A DNA stretch of 64,000 nt from JBCCDY01 sp039030555 (GCA_039030555.1 JBCCDY010000002.1:62001-126000), one strand, 5' to 3'; shown: positions 43,704 to 53,226, counted from the stretch's first letter. Notes: generated from the sequence alone by a model not told the origin. Numbers and translations: made by a program.

Positions 43704-43835
43704 ATGAAGTTTATTAAAGTTAGCGCTATAGTTATTGTTTTTATTGGAGTATTGAGTGCTTGTACACAAAAAACATGTCCTACTTACGCCCAAGAAGATG
43801 CTTCAAAAGAGATAGAGGCGGATATTCGCGGTTAA
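43704..43835 (+). CDS. Small lipoprotein, 43 residues
   Basis: MKFIKVSAIV.. gives a short signal with lipobox LSAC (Cys20), followed by a 24-residue tail with TCPTYAQ and a charged end. Length and the CPTYA motif are like tiny Bacteroidota lipoproteins that I recall near other envelope genes. Its stop codon overlaps the stop of the convergent sigma-54 activator by 4 bp (43832-43835). Confidence 0.72.
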   Translation: MKFIKVSAIVIVFIGVLSACTQKTCPTYAQEDASKEIEADIRG

Positions 43836-44992
43836 TCGTATCCTGAGTACTTCTTAACATCTTCCTTATTTATAGTGTCTCCGGACATTATTACAAGTCT
43901 TTCAACGACATTTCTCAATTCCCTTATATTCCCGGTCCACTTATATCTTTTTAAGAGCTCAAGAGCATCGGCTTCTATATCTTTTTTAGAAACTCCATGA
44001 TCATCTGCTATATCCTGTAAAAACTTTTCAGTTAAAAGATCAATGTCATCAACCCTTTCTGTTAAGCTTGGAACCTTGATTATGATTACGCTTAATCTGT
44101 GGTAAAGGTCTTCCCTGAAGTCATTATTGGCTATAGCACTCTTTAAATCTTTATTTGTTGCCGCAAATACACGAACATTAACTTCTATATATTTATCTCC
44201 ACCGACTCTGGTAATTTTGTTTTCCTGAAGTGCACGTAGCACTTTTGCCTGAGCTGAAAGACTCATATCACCTATTTCATCTAAAAACAGTGTCCCACCG
44301 TTAGCAAGCTCAAACTTCCCTATCCTTTGCTTTACAGCCGATGTAAATGACCCCTTTTCATGTCCGAACAATTCACTTTCAATCAACTCGGAAGGAATTG
44401 CAGCACAATTCACTTCAATGAATGGCTCACGCGATCTACTGCTTTTTTCATGAAGCCATCTCGCAACAAGTTCCTTTCCTGATCCATTAGGTCCGGTTAT
44501 CAATACTCTTGCTTCCGTCGGAGCAACTTTTTCAATGGTATCTTTGACCTCATTCATGGCGGGAGATTTCCCAACCATATCATACTTCTTCGATACTTTT
44601 TTCTTTAAGACCTTGGTTTCGGTCTGAAGAACGGCTTTTTCCAAAGCATTCTTTATGGTGATCAACAGCCTGTTAAGATCAGGGGGCTTTTGTATAAAAT
44701 CAAATGCCCCTTTTTTAACTGCTTCTACCGCCGTCTCGATATTGCCGTGCGCAGAAATCATAATAAATGGAACATCTATCCCTGCTTTCATAGAGGCCTC
44801 TAGTACCTCTATACCATCCATTTTAGGCATTTTAATGTCGCATAAAACAACATCGTACTTTTTGTCTATCAGAGCATCGAAACCAGCTTTTCCATCAGCA
44901 GCTTCGTCAACTTTATAGGATTCATATTCGAGGATTTCTTTTAAAGTATCCCGAATACTTTTTTCGTCGTCTATTATTAATATTTGAGGCAT
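43832..44992 (-). CDS. Sigma-54-type response regulator (REC-AAA+) without DNA-binding domain
   Basis: 386 residues. REC domain (1-118) with phospho-acceptor D52 (CDIKMPKMDG), AAA+ domain (about 140-370) with Walker A GPNGSGKE (167-174), Walker B GTLFLDE (233-239) and arginine finger region. The sigma-54-contacting loop GAFTGA is GSFTSA (214-219): the threonine is kept but two positions differ. The protein stops about 20 residues after the AAA+ domain, so the Fis-type HTH of NtrC relatives is missing. No histidine kinase gene next to it. It lies directly downstream of rnpB on the same strand. Confidence 0.93.
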   Translation of the reverse strand: MPQILIIDDEKSIRDTLKEILEYESYKVDEAADGKAGFDALIDKKYDVVLCDIKMPKMDGIEVLEASMKAGIDVPFIMISAHGNIETAVEAVKKGAFDFIQKPPDLNRLLITIKNALEKAVLQTETKVLKKKVSKKYDMVGKSPAMNEVKDTIEKVAPTEARVLITGPNGSGKELVARWLHEKSSRSREPFIEVNCAAIPSELIESELFGHEKGSFTSAVKQRIGKFELANGGTLFLDEIGDMSLSAQAKVLRALQENKITRVGGDKYIEVNVRVFAATNKDLKSAIANNDFREDLYHRLSVIIIKVPSLTERVDDIDLLTEKFLQDIADDHGVSKKDIEADALELLKRYKWTGNIRELRNVVERLVIMSGDTINKEDVKKYSGYD

Positions 44993-45010
44993 AACTTTTT
45001 TGTAAAAAAA

Positions 45011-45395
45011 GAAATGTAAGTCTATAAGCCGGATTCTGTTTCCCGATACTTCGGGACGATTATCATTTATCTAAGCGATCAGTTTCCTGATCGTTCTAGC
45101 GACCCACCCACTTCGCCAATTGAATTCACAATCTGGAACAAGCGGTTCCCCGAAGCCTATTTGGTCTTTCAATCCGTAAGGTTTGCCATGCGACGATTAT
45201 CACTAATCGACCGGGGGTCTCTTACACCTCCATTTCACCCTTATCCGCCAGCTGGCGGACGGTATATTTTCTGTGGCACTTTCTTCCCGACATGTCGGGA
45301 CTCCTCGTTAAGAAGTACGGTGCTTTTTATTGCCCGGACTTTCCTCCCCGATATCCCGATTTCTCGGGACGAGGCGATAATCCAACTTACATTTC
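45011..45395 (-). ncRNA. rnpB: RNase P RNA (rnpB), bacterial type A
   Basis: Catalytic RNA that matures tRNA 5' ends. Minus strand carries GAGGAAAGTCCGGGC (45332-45346), the AGAGACCCCCGGTCG and GGCAAACC blocks and the 3' signature ACAGAATCCGGCTTAT (45023 onwards). Terminal P1 helix: GAAATGTAAGT and ACTTACATTTC (45011-45021 and 45385-45395), 11 bp. A T-run on the transcribed strand follows the 3' strand of P1, giving a terminator. Several side helices are capped by GC-rich palindromes with a shared TCCCGA/TCGGGA stem, and one by TCCGCCAGCTGGCGGA. Confidence 0.95.
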
Positions 45396-45433
45396 TTTAT
45401 AAAATTCTAAATTATATACGAGGAATAAAAGGA

Positions 45434-45832
45434 TTAGTGTACATCCTGCCCCGTAAGTTTGAATTCCCAGTCGTCAGCGGTATTCGCTACTTCTAAAACA
45501 ATCTCTTTAAGTACATCATCGGTTATACTGTCAAGAAAAGCAGAGGCTTCTACTTGAAGAAAATCATTTACTATAGAAAGCTTTGCATGACAAAACTTGG
45601 TATTTTCTTCTAAAAGATCTTTTAGATTAATGTCTTTTCGATAAGGACAGATTTTAGACGAAAATTCTGCTCCTAATCGATCATTTGGACCTATTTTTTT
45701 TTCTTCTCCAACAACTGTCTGATATCTTTTATCAGGCAAGGGAACGATAATAACAGATTTGTTATCATCGTATTCAGAAAATTGACCATCAATTTCCTGT
45801 GCGTAATCAATCATAAATTGCTTAAGGTCCAT
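45434..45832 (-). CDS. Conserved hypothetical protein
   Basis: 132 residues, acidic, no signal peptide, no TM helix. Alternating strands and helices (FMIDYAQEIDGQFSEYDDNKSVI..VPLPDKRYQTV) recall the small YbjN/secretion-chaperone-like fold, but I see no diagnostic motif. Two cysteines in ICPYRKD and KFCHAKL. It stands 38 bp upstream of rnpB on the same strand; I see no clear promoter in the gap. Confidence 0.65.
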   Translation of the reverse strand: MDLKQFMIDYAQEIDGQFSEYDDNKSVIIVPLPDKRYQTVVGEEKKIGPNDRLGAEFSSKICPYRKDINLKDLLEENTKFCHAKLSIVNDFLQVEASAFLDSITDDVLKEIVLEVANTADDWEFKLTGQDVH

Positions 45833-45890
45833 ATCGTCGGTTTTTTAAAGTAATTTAATAAAAGAATAATAGGAATGGGAGAAATGACGA

Positions 45891-46781
45891 TTAGAAAAAG
45901 AAAGGCCGGAATTTAATTTTGTTCTGAGAGCTGAATTCTAATGCCGGAGAAGGTAAGTGGATCAAGTCTAAGAGATATATGACAGTATTTAAAACTTTAC
46001 TCCTGGATTCAATATGCGATAAGTCTATATCGATTGCTAGATAGTACTGTCTGAATGAGTTAAAACCAGCTTGATTGTTTTCATTTTCCCTGGCAAATAC
46101 CATCTGATCCGATCCATATCCAAATCCTAGATTCAACCATCTAGGAAACTTTGGTGTATTTATTATTTCATTAAGATCGAAAGAAAGCCAATAAGTCTGC
46201 CCATTGTAATCTTTCAGGATTTCTTCATGAAAACCATCGCCTAAGGTCTCAGGCCTTATAGCAGCGTATGGAGAAGAAGAAAATGAAAACTTCGGTTTAA
46301 TGAGCTGTTTTTTAAATAAGACTTCCTGAGAATAAAGAAGAGCGGGACCTGAGACGTTTGCAATAACATCTCCCCATGAAAATCCGAATTCCGCTGAAAA
46401 CGCATCCAATATTTCTATTGGAGTAATTAAGGCTATACTATAAAGACTACCATAGAGAAAACTCTTTTTTCTACTCACGCCAAGTCTTTCGAAAATAATC
46501 TGGCTCCCTTTAGCCAGATGGTAGGAAGAATAGAAATGGCCTACTTTATCTACCTGATTCCATTCGGCATTATCATTAAAGAATTCAAACCCTTGTCGAT
46601 CAAAATTTGAATACCAAAGTTCGTTTAATCCATAAAGGCTCACTCCGTAAGCTGCACCAGAAATCAACAAAAAATTTCTGAGCTTTTTATTTTTGACTTG
46701 CGTCGTGGTGTCATTGCTTTGCGCGAAGCAGATATGAAAGGAAAGAACAAAAATTAACAATGATGCAAATACTCCTCTCAT
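45891..46781 (-). CDS. DUF2279-family protein (predicted envelope lipoprotein-like/membrane protein)
   Basis: 296 residues with N-terminal signal (to about AQSND at 21-25). Contains the DUF2279 features: QVDKVGHFYSSYHLAKG, then PIEILDAFSAEFGFSWGDVIANVSGPALL, followed by a C-terminal beta-rich part (WLNLGFGYG). Function unknown. Its ATG overlaps the TamB stop (4 bp), so the two are co-transcribed and it may serve outer-membrane biogenesis as well (inference). Confidence 0.82.
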   Translation of the reverse strand: MRGVFASLLIFVLSFHICFAQSNDTTTQVKNKKLRNFLLISGAAYGVSLYGLNELWYSNFDRQGFEFFNDNAEWNQVDKVGHFYSSYHLAKGSQIIFERLGVSRKKSFLYGSLYSIALITPIEILDAFSAEFGFSWGDVIANVSGPALLYSQEVLFKKQLIKPKFSFSSSPYAAIRPETLGDGFHEEILKDYNGQTYWLSFDLNEIINTPKFPRWLNLGFGYGSDQMVFARENENNQAGFNSFRQYYLAIDIDLSHIESRSKVLNTVIYLLDLIHLPSPALEFSSQNKIKFRPFFF

Positions 46782-49700
46782 TGGTTTTGAACAGTCAATG
46801 AGTCTACACCTGTTTCTATTTCAGGCTCAGAATAATTCTCTTTTTCAAGAGGCTCTCGATTTTTTCTTCTCGCATTTGAAAGTAACTCCTTAAACTCATT
46901 AAAGCTTCTGGTGTAAGACAGACTCAATCCTGTGGTATTGGTATTACTAAAGTCCAAATTAGTCCCCGTTCTTAAACTATTATTTGTACTGAACATCTTA
47001 ACTCTCAATCTTCCATCTTCTGTTAGAAGATACTCTATAGTCCAATCGCCAATGATACTTGCGGCATCAGCTCTATCGGAAGCTGCATTTTTAAACACTC
47101 CATCACGGGTCACCCTCAAACGTCCGTCGAGAAAAACGTAAGAAAGCCTTAATTGGAAGGTATTAAAGGCTTCCTGATCAAATGTTCCAAGATCGATGTC
47201 TATTTCAAGATTGTCATCAAATTGAGAAACCCAATAACTGAGCTGATTTGAGATGAGTTCGCTTACACTATTCTCAACAGATTGTCCACCTGCTACATCA
47301 AATGAATTAATTGGTGAGAAGCGCTTCAAAATAACCAAGCTAAACACCTGTCTCTTCAACTCTTGCTCATCGAATGCGGCCTCAGCAAGTTCAAACTCAC
47401 GATTAAGTTGTTCAGGCAATTGATCTACTTCAATATCAAAATTAATGGTTGGTGACAGCATCTGCTCGGTAAGGTACAGGTTAACCCTTGTCGGATATCG
47501 TCTTTTCAGTTGAGCTGAATCCACAACAAGCGTTGTTGCTTGTGCATTAGGGTCAATAAAAAGAGGTTCTAAGGAAGCCAATTGCTTATATGTTGCTGTA
47601 ATATCCAGAAGGCCTTTATAAGGATCTCCATACCACGAGATGCGTGAATCAGGTTGTATTTCAAACTCCTTATTAATTATGTTAGGGAGTGTAAAATTAT
47701 ATCCACCTTCTGTAAATATGTAATCGCCGAGCATGCTGAATCCGCCTTGGTTGTTAATTTTCATATTGATATTTCCATTCCCTCTCCCTCTTATAATATC
47801 ACCGGTTTTAATATCGAAAATTATTTCTCCGTAAGCATCTGGTGTTATTTCAAGATCCAGATCAAAAGAAACGCCTCCAAAACTTATGCTTTTTGCCGAG
47901 ACTTCTTCTTCCAGCTTAAGTGTATCTCGCAGGTTAACAAAATTAATGTATTGGCTTTGTTCAGCGAGTGCATTGGTTCCACCGATAGGTATGAATACCC
48001 TGGTGTTCTTTTCTGTTTTCAGCTGGGCCTTTATGGCAACATTATCTATAGGCCCATTTATGACCACATTACCAGTGGAAAAGCCTGAGCCATAAAATAG
48101 ATCATTGTCTGAGGCAGAACTGCTAAGAACATTAAAATTATCAAACTCCCCATCCAGGTTTATAAATGCTTTTTTAAAATTTCTATGAAATACGGAGCCT
48201 TTAAATAATGCTTCTTGCAGATTTAAGTCCGAAAGGATCATACTATCAAGAAAGACCTCGTTTTCTTCAAACCCAATACGTCCTTTTGCTTCGTAATTGG
48301 TACTGAGATAATTCAGTTTAAATGCACTTTCATTCAGGTCTGTATATCCTAAGACTTGGAAGCCTTCAGAATCTCCTATGACTTTTAGATTTCCTGAAAC
48401 GGTTCCTTTGAGTTCCGATACCAGATTGTCTACGTAGGGTTCAATAATGTTCAGGTTTAGATCAGATAGTTTTGCGTTAAGCCTGAAGTCTGACATATTC
48501 TGTTTTGGTGTAAAATAACCGGTGGTCGTCAATACTTCTTTCTGATCTTTGATGAGTTCAAAATCTAAATCGAATCTATTTTCATCAGTGTTCCAATGAG
48601 AGCTTCCTACAATCTGGCCTACCGGGAAACCGTCTATAGAAAGCCCATCAATGAATATATCACTTTCTACAAACGGGTTATTGAATAGGTTGCCTACGAC
48701 TGCCGAAAGATTCAATTCACCTTCATAATCCTCATCCAATAATGGATTCAAAGTGGCAAGAGAAAAATTCTTGAGGTCTACATTAATATTATCCAGACTG
48801 TCATTCGATAAGGTACCGTTGAATGCAATATCCTGACCTTCATGAAATAGATTTATATTTTGAAAAGTGAACTTCCCTTCTTCATAAATAATTTTGTTTT
48901 TTTCTGAAAACTCCCAATTCTTATCTATGATCCTTAACTCAGAATCCTGGACAGAGAAAATAGTTTGGTTGTTCAGAAATTCGATCTTAGAGACGATGGT
49001 GGCTACGTTACCAGATGACGCCTGTTCTAAATTAGAGTATAGATCAATCTCATTTTCATTCCACACGGCTTCTAAAATAAGATTTTCAGTGCCTGGCTTA
49101 TTCTTATAATGTTGATTTCCGGATTCAAGATAGATCGTTGAGAGAAATTTAGGTTTCGTACTGATTTTTGAAGAGTTCAAATCAATTACATTCGAATGGA
49201 AAGTAAGTCCATTATATCTGATAGTGTCAATCGTACTGTATAATCTGAATTGGCTAGTTGCATCTTTTTCGAATGAGGCAGTAAATCTTGAATTACTAGA
49301 GATATTCCAATCATCTTTTAACAATTCTAAAACAGGATTAAAGTCCTTAAATACACCTTCGACTTTAGCGTTAAATCTTACACTATCACTTTTTCTCTTT
49401 TGGTAGTAACTACTGATTTCTAAACTGTCATTTTTGAAACTGACCTTATATTCCTCTATGAGATTAGTAACCGAAGTAAATAATTCTTGAAATGAGAAAT
49501 TGCCATTTAGTGTATAATCAACCCAGTCCGACTTCAGAGATAAGCTTCTATTCAATGAGTCAATACTAGAAGCAAACTTCAGTGTGTCGGCCATGAAATT
49601 TCTCTCATCGTAGTTGAAACTGGCATTCAGTAGATTGACGTTTCCTTCAATACTGTCTAAACTTAACCCTTTAACATCCACATCGAAAGATGATGAAATA

Positions 49701-51340
49701 GCCAGTTCTTTATCAGTCCATTTTAAAGGTTTTAAAGCAAGAGTATCCAGAGTACCTGTAATATCAATTTTCTCATTTCCAGTAAGATCTACGGTGCCTT
49801 CGGCTTTAACTTTTAGGTTAGCATCATTTACGGTGAGTTGACCTTCAGCGAACTCATTTTTTATGGAGACTTTAGAGTAAATATCCCTGTATTCGTAATC
49901 ATTAAGACCAAATTTTTCGAAATAGGCATCCAATCTTAAGTCAGCATTTTTTATAGATAAGCCTTCTCCACTTATTGCTCCCGTCATAGAAACACGTTGG
50001 AATATTTCTTCTTCTCCGGAAGCTTTCCCGAAATCGAAATCGCTTAAGTTCAAGTATCCCGAGTATTTGGCTTTACCATTTTCTACGAGTTTTAGATTTA
50101 CATCAGATTCAACATTACCAATAGGAGTTTTAAATGTTCCATTAGCTACAAAATCATTAGGAAAACCGATAAACCGACCATCGAAGAATACTTTACCATA
50201 AGGATCAATTTTCGATTCGTAAGCTTTTGGGATATATTTTTTGAGATCTTCTATATCGAAATATGAATTATTAAGCTTTAGCTCTACAAATGAATCCCAG
50301 ATGTTTGGGAGACCTATGAAACTACTGTATCCATAGATTTTGCTATTCTTACCAAATTCCAGGATCATATCATCGACCTCAAAGCGCTTTAGATTTCCTT
50401 TGAATAAGCCGCTGAGAATATAAAATTCGTCGTACTTACCAATTCGGGGATTGAAAATGGCCATGTCTTTAGAATAAAATATGGATTGACCCATGTTTGA
50501 AGTGATTTCAACTTTGTCAACGAACTCGTCTAAGTCTCCATAGCCAGAATAACTAAAATGAAGTTCATTGCGGAATATTGAATTTCCAAGTTCGAGGTTC
50601 AGACTTCCAAAGTGCATTTGCTTTGAAGAGATTAAAAAATCGGTAGAAAGGTTTTCAATCTCTTTCCCGGTTTGTCGATTGATACCTGTCAATCCTTCTA
50701 TTTTAGTAGCCACAGTATCGTACACAGCGAAGAAACCAAGGAATTTCGCATCAATCGAATCAATGATCATATGATTGGCATCAAACCGGTCTTTCAGAGA
50801 ATCAAGCCGTAGATTATTGAGAGAAAATCTAAAGTTTTCCATAATAACCTCATCCATTTCAAACCTGCCTGAACTTGAACCGGAATTGGATTGGGAGGAA
50901 AGTGTTTCTCGTATCTGAAATGAAAAAAGACTGATATTTATAGGCTTGGCATCTTCATAATGTATAAGACTCAGTTTTCCGTCTTCAATCGTAACTTGTT
51001 CAAAATGAACTTTTCCGGTCGATATGATTTCAAAAAAATCGAGATTTAGAGCTAATGAGGGTAGATATATCATTAAGCTATCATGATGATCGTAGATTTT
51101 CAGTTCGTTGACCGTAAGCTGGTCTATCCAGTTGAAAGAAATTTCATTGATCGAAGCTCTGAAGTCAGTAGAGCTTAATGTTTTGTCGATAAAATCTTTC
51201 GATAGATACGTTTGAACTCTACTAGAGTACAACGCTATTGCAGTAGAAACAATAATTATTAATACTGTAATGAATAGCCAAATGAGCGATTTGAAAAATC
51301 GTTTTTTAATAACTTTAAAAATATTTGAAAAGAAGCTCAA
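46778..51340 (-). CDS. TamB/DUF490-domain translocation and assembly module protein
   Basis: 1520 residues. N-terminal anchor helix (about 15-37), then a long series of short beta-strands with weak repeats, the extended hydrophobic-groove fold of AsmA/TamB-like proteins, and the conserved DUF490 region at the C-terminus (about 1180-1480, with GGYNFTLPNI and LSYTRSFNE). Spans the envelope from inner membrane to outer membrane; in other phyla works with TamA/BamA in outer-membrane protein or phospholipid transport. No TamA gene here. Divergent from tsaD with 5 bp between starts; this synteny is common in Bacteroidota (from memory). Confidence 0.92.
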   Translation of the reverse strand: MSFFSNIFKVIKKRFFKSLIWLFITVLIIIVSTAIALYSSRVQTYLSKDFIDKTLSSTDFRASINEISFNWIDQLTVNELKIYDHHDSLMIYLPSLALNLDFFEIISTGKVHFEQVTIEDGKLSLIHYEDAKPINISLFSFQIRETLSSQSNSGSSSGRFEMDEVIMENFRFSLNNLRLDSLKDRFDANHMIIDSIDAKFLGFFAVYDTVATKIEGLTGINRQTGKEIENLSTDFLISSKQMHFGSLNLELGNSIFRNELHFSYSGYGDLDEFVDKVEITSNMGQSIFYSKDMAIFNPRIGKYDEFYILSGLFKGNLKRFEVDDMILEFGKNSKIYGYSSFIGLPNIWDSFVELKLNNSYFDIEDLKKYIPKAYESKIDPYGKVFFDGRFIGFPNDFVANGTFKTPIGNVESDVNLKLVENGKAKYSGYLNLSDFDFGKASGEEEIFQRVSMTGAISGEGLSIKNADLRLDAYFEKFGLNDYEYRDIYSKVSIKNEFAEGQLTVNDANLKVKAEGTVDLTGNEKIDITGTLDTLALKPLKWTDKELAISSSFDVDVKGLSLDSIEGNVNLLNASFNYDERNFMADTLKFASSIDSLNRSLSLKSDWVDYTLNGNFSFQELFTSVTNLIEEYKVSFKNDSLEISSYYQKRKSDSVRFNAKVEGVFKDFNPVLELLKDDWNISSNSRFTASFEKDATSQFRLYSTIDTIRYNGLTFHSNVIDLNSSKISTKPKFLSTIYLESGNQHYKNKPGTENLILEAVWNENEIDLYSNLEQASSGNVATIVSKIEFLNNQTIFSVQDSELRIIDKNWEFSEKNKIIYEEGKFTFQNINLFHEGQDIAFNGTLSNDSLDNINVDLKNFSLATLNPLLDEDYEGELNLSAVVGNLFNNPFVESDIFIDGLSIDGFPVGQIVGSSHWNTDENRFDLDFELIKDQKEVLTTTGYFTPKQNMSDFRLNAKLSDLNLNIIEPYVDNLVSELKGTVSGNLKVIGDSEGFQVLGYTDLNESAFKLNYLSTNYEAKGRIGFEENEVFLDSMILSDLNLQEALFKGSVFHRNFKKAFINLDGEFDNFNVLSSSASDNDLFYGSGFSTGNVVINGPIDNVAIKAQLKTEKNTRVFIPIGGTNALAEQSQYINFVNLRDTLKLEEEVSAKSISFGGVSFDLDLEITPDAYGEIIFDIKTGDIIRGRGNGNINMKINNQGGFSMLGDYIFTEGGYNFTLPNIINKEFEIQPDSRISWYGDPYKGLLDITATYKQLASLEPLFIDPNAQATTLVVDSAQLKRRYPTRVNLYLTEQMLSPTINFDIEVDQLPEQLNREFELAEAAFDEQELKRQVFSLVILKRFSPINSFDVAGGQSVENSVSELISNQLSYWVSQFDDNLEIDIDLGTFDQEAFNTFQLRLSYVFLDGRLRVTRDGVFKNAASDRADAASIIGDWTIEYLLTEDGRLRVKMFSTNNSLRTGTNLDFSNTNTTGLSLSYTRSFNEFKELLSNARRKNREPLEKENYSEPEIETGVDSLTVQNQ

Positions 51341-51345
51341 AATCT

Positions 51346-52353
51346 ATGCCTGCCACCATACTTGCTATTGAATCCTCTTGCGATGAAACCAGCGCTGCAA
51401 TCATTTCTGATGGTAAAATTCTCAATAATATAGTTGCTACACAATCTATACACGAAAAATACGGTGGTGTGGTGCCGGAATTGGCCTCCAGGGCACATCA
51501 AAAAAATATCGTTCCAGTAGTTGAGTTGACTTTTCAAGAGGCAGGTATCACCAAAAATGAACTGGATGCTGTGGCGTTTACTCAGGGGCCTGGCCTGTTA
51601 GGGGCTCTATTAGTTGGAAACTCTTTTGCTAAGGGAATGGCCCTAGGTTTGAATATACCTCTAATCTCAGTAAATCATATGCAAGCGCATATACTGGCCC
51701 ATTTTATCGAGGATCCAAAGCCTGAATTTCCGTTTTTGTGTTTAACGGTAAGCGGCGGTCATACACAAATTGTTTTGGTTGAAGACCATCTGAAAATGAA
51801 AATTATAGGGGAGACTCTCGATGACGCTGTAGGGGAGGCCTTCGATAAAATCGCAAAAATATTAGGTATTCCTTATCCGGGAGGACCTTTGATTGATAAA
51901 TATGCTAAAAGTGGAAATAGCGACCGGTTCTCATTTTCCAAATCAGAAATGAAAGATTACGATTATTCATTTAGTGGAATTAAAACATCAGTCCTCTATT
52001 ATTTGAGAAAAGAGCTGAAGTCAGACCCTGATTTTATTGCCAATAATCTTCATGATCTTTGTGCAAGCGTTCAAAAAATACTGGTTGAGATGCTTTTGTT
52101 AAAACTAAAAAAGGCTTCTAAAGAACTAGGAATAAATGAAGTGGCGATAGCTGGAGGTGTTTCGGCAAATTCACATTTAAGGACTGAGATGAAAAGACTA
52201 AGCTCCGAACTCAATTGGGATATTTATATCCCGGCTTTCGAATATTGTACAGATAATGCAGCAATGATTGCTATGACGGCTCATTACAAATTTTTGAATA
52301 ACGATTTTGATTCGTTGGCTTCTGTTCCCATGCCTAGATTAAAGTTTGAGTAA
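51346..52353 (+). CDS. tsaD: tRNA N6-threonylcarbamoyladenosine transferase TsaD
   Basis: 335 residues from the ATG at 51346 (MPATILAIESSCDET); an ATG at 51325 would add seven residues and overlap TamB's start. Transfers the threonylcarbamoyl group to A37 of ANN-decoding tRNAs, with TsaB/TsaE. Metal-binding H111 and H115 (NHMQAH), SGGHTQ and the TDNAAMIA C-terminal block are present. First of a plus-strand series (thioesterase, smpB, NlpC/P60, HNH). Confidence 0.97.
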   Translation: MPATILAIESSCDETSAAIISDGKILNNIVATQSIHEKYGGVVPELASRAHQKNIVPVVELTFQEAGITKNELDAVAFTQGPGLLGALLVGNSFAKGMALGLNIPLISVNHMQAHILAHFIEDPKPEFPFLCLTVSGGHTQIVLVEDHLKMKIIGETLDDAVGEAFDKIAKILGIPYPGGPLIDKYAKSGNSDRFSFSKSEMKDYDYSFSGIKTSVLYYLRKELKSDPDFIANNLHDLCASVQKILVEMLLLKLKKASKELGINEVAIAGGVSANSHLRTEMKRLSSELNWDIYIPAFEYCTDNAAMIAMTAHYKFLNNDFDSLASVPMPRLKFE

Positions 52354-52360
52354 ATCGCAG

Positions 52361-52771
52361 ATGAAGAAGGAATTTATCGTTGGTGCCCAAAAAATTTTAA
52401 CTTATAAGATAAAAGAAACAGACTGTCCTGATTTCGGAGAAGGTATACTTCACCCCGTGTGCTCTACCTTCAGATTGGCGGAAAAGATAGAATGGGCTAC
52501 GCGCCAATTTGTTTTAGAGGCTATTGACTTAGACGAAGAGGGAATAGGTACATTACTGACTGTTGAACACCTAAGTGCTGCGCTGGTTAACGAACAAATT
52601 ACCATTTACTCAAGCATTAGTAAAATCAAAAAAAATGAGTTGATTTGTTCATACGAGGTAAAAGTTGGAAATAGAACTATTGCTAAAGGTGAAACAGGTC
52701 AAAAAGTGTTGAAAAGAAATAAATTGAAATCGATTTTTGAAAATCTTAAAAATGAGTCAAAAAAAAAATAA
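52361..52771 (+). CDS. Thioesterase-family hotdog-fold protein (FlK-like)
   Basis: 136 residues from the ATG at 52361, 7 bp after tsaD. Hotdog-fold pattern: VCSTFRLAEKIEWATRQFVLEAI (central helix), TVEHLSAALVNEQITIYSSI (strand region with the histidine) resembling fluoroacetyl-CoA thioesterase FlK relatives. Probably hydrolyses an acyl-CoA; substrate unknown. Its last codons overlap the smpB start, through a run of ten A bases (52759-52768). Confidence 0.78.
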   Translation: MKKEFIVGAQKILTYKIKETDCPDFGEGILHPVCSTFRLAEKIEWATRQFVLEAIDLDEEGIGTLLTVEHLSAALVNEQITIYSSISKIKKNELICSYEVKVGNRTIAKGETGQKVLKRNKLKSIFENLKNESKKK

Positions 52772-53225
52772 GGATCGGTTTTCAAAAAATGTTTTTATAA
52801 AAAATAGAAAAGCATCGTTTGAATACGAATTGATTGATAGATATACCGCGGGTATAGAATTAAAGGGAACGGAGATCAAGTCTATTCGAGAGGGAAAAGT
52901 TAGTCTGCCTGAGTCGTATTGTTATTTCAGGAATGAGGAGCTTTTCATCAAACAAATGACTATTTCTCCTTATTCCAATGCCACACACTTTAACCACGAA
53001 GCGCAGCGGGATCGTAAATTGCTTCTCAATAAGAAAGAGCTTCAAAAACTTAAATCCGGAGAGGAAGAAAAGGGAATGTCGATAATACCGACCTCACTTT
53101 TTATAAACGATAATGGTATTGCCAAATTGAATATAGCCTTGGCAAAGGGTAAAAAATTGTACGATAAGCGTGAGGATATAAAAAAGAAGGATACTAAAAG
53201 AGAAATAGAAAGGATGAAGCTCTAA
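52752..53225 (+). CDS. smpB: SsrA (tmRNA)-binding protein SmpB
   Basis: 157 residues from the ATG at 52752; an in-frame upstream ATG (52737) is within the thioesterase gene. Binds tmRNA to rescue stalled ribosomes. The ELIDRYTAGIELKGTEIKSIREGKVSL block, the HEAQRDRKLLLNKKEL middle and the basic C-terminal tail KKLYDKREDIKKKD are diagnostic. The first codons contain an A10 tract. The ssrA gene itself is not in this window. Confidence 0.96.
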   Translation: MSQKKNKDRFSKNVFIKNRKASFEYELIDRYTAGIELKGTEIKSIREGKVSLPESYCYFRNEELFIKQMTISPYSNATHFNHEAQRDRKLLLNKKELQKLKSGEEEKGMSIIPTSLFINDNGIAKLNIALAKGKKLYDKREDIKKKDTKREIERMKL

Positions 53226-53226
53226 T

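Noticed and set aside
47654..48095. Plus-strand frames of 144 and 69 codons opposite TamB
   Set aside because: Antisense to the beta-rich repeats of TamB; translations lack any family-like pattern.
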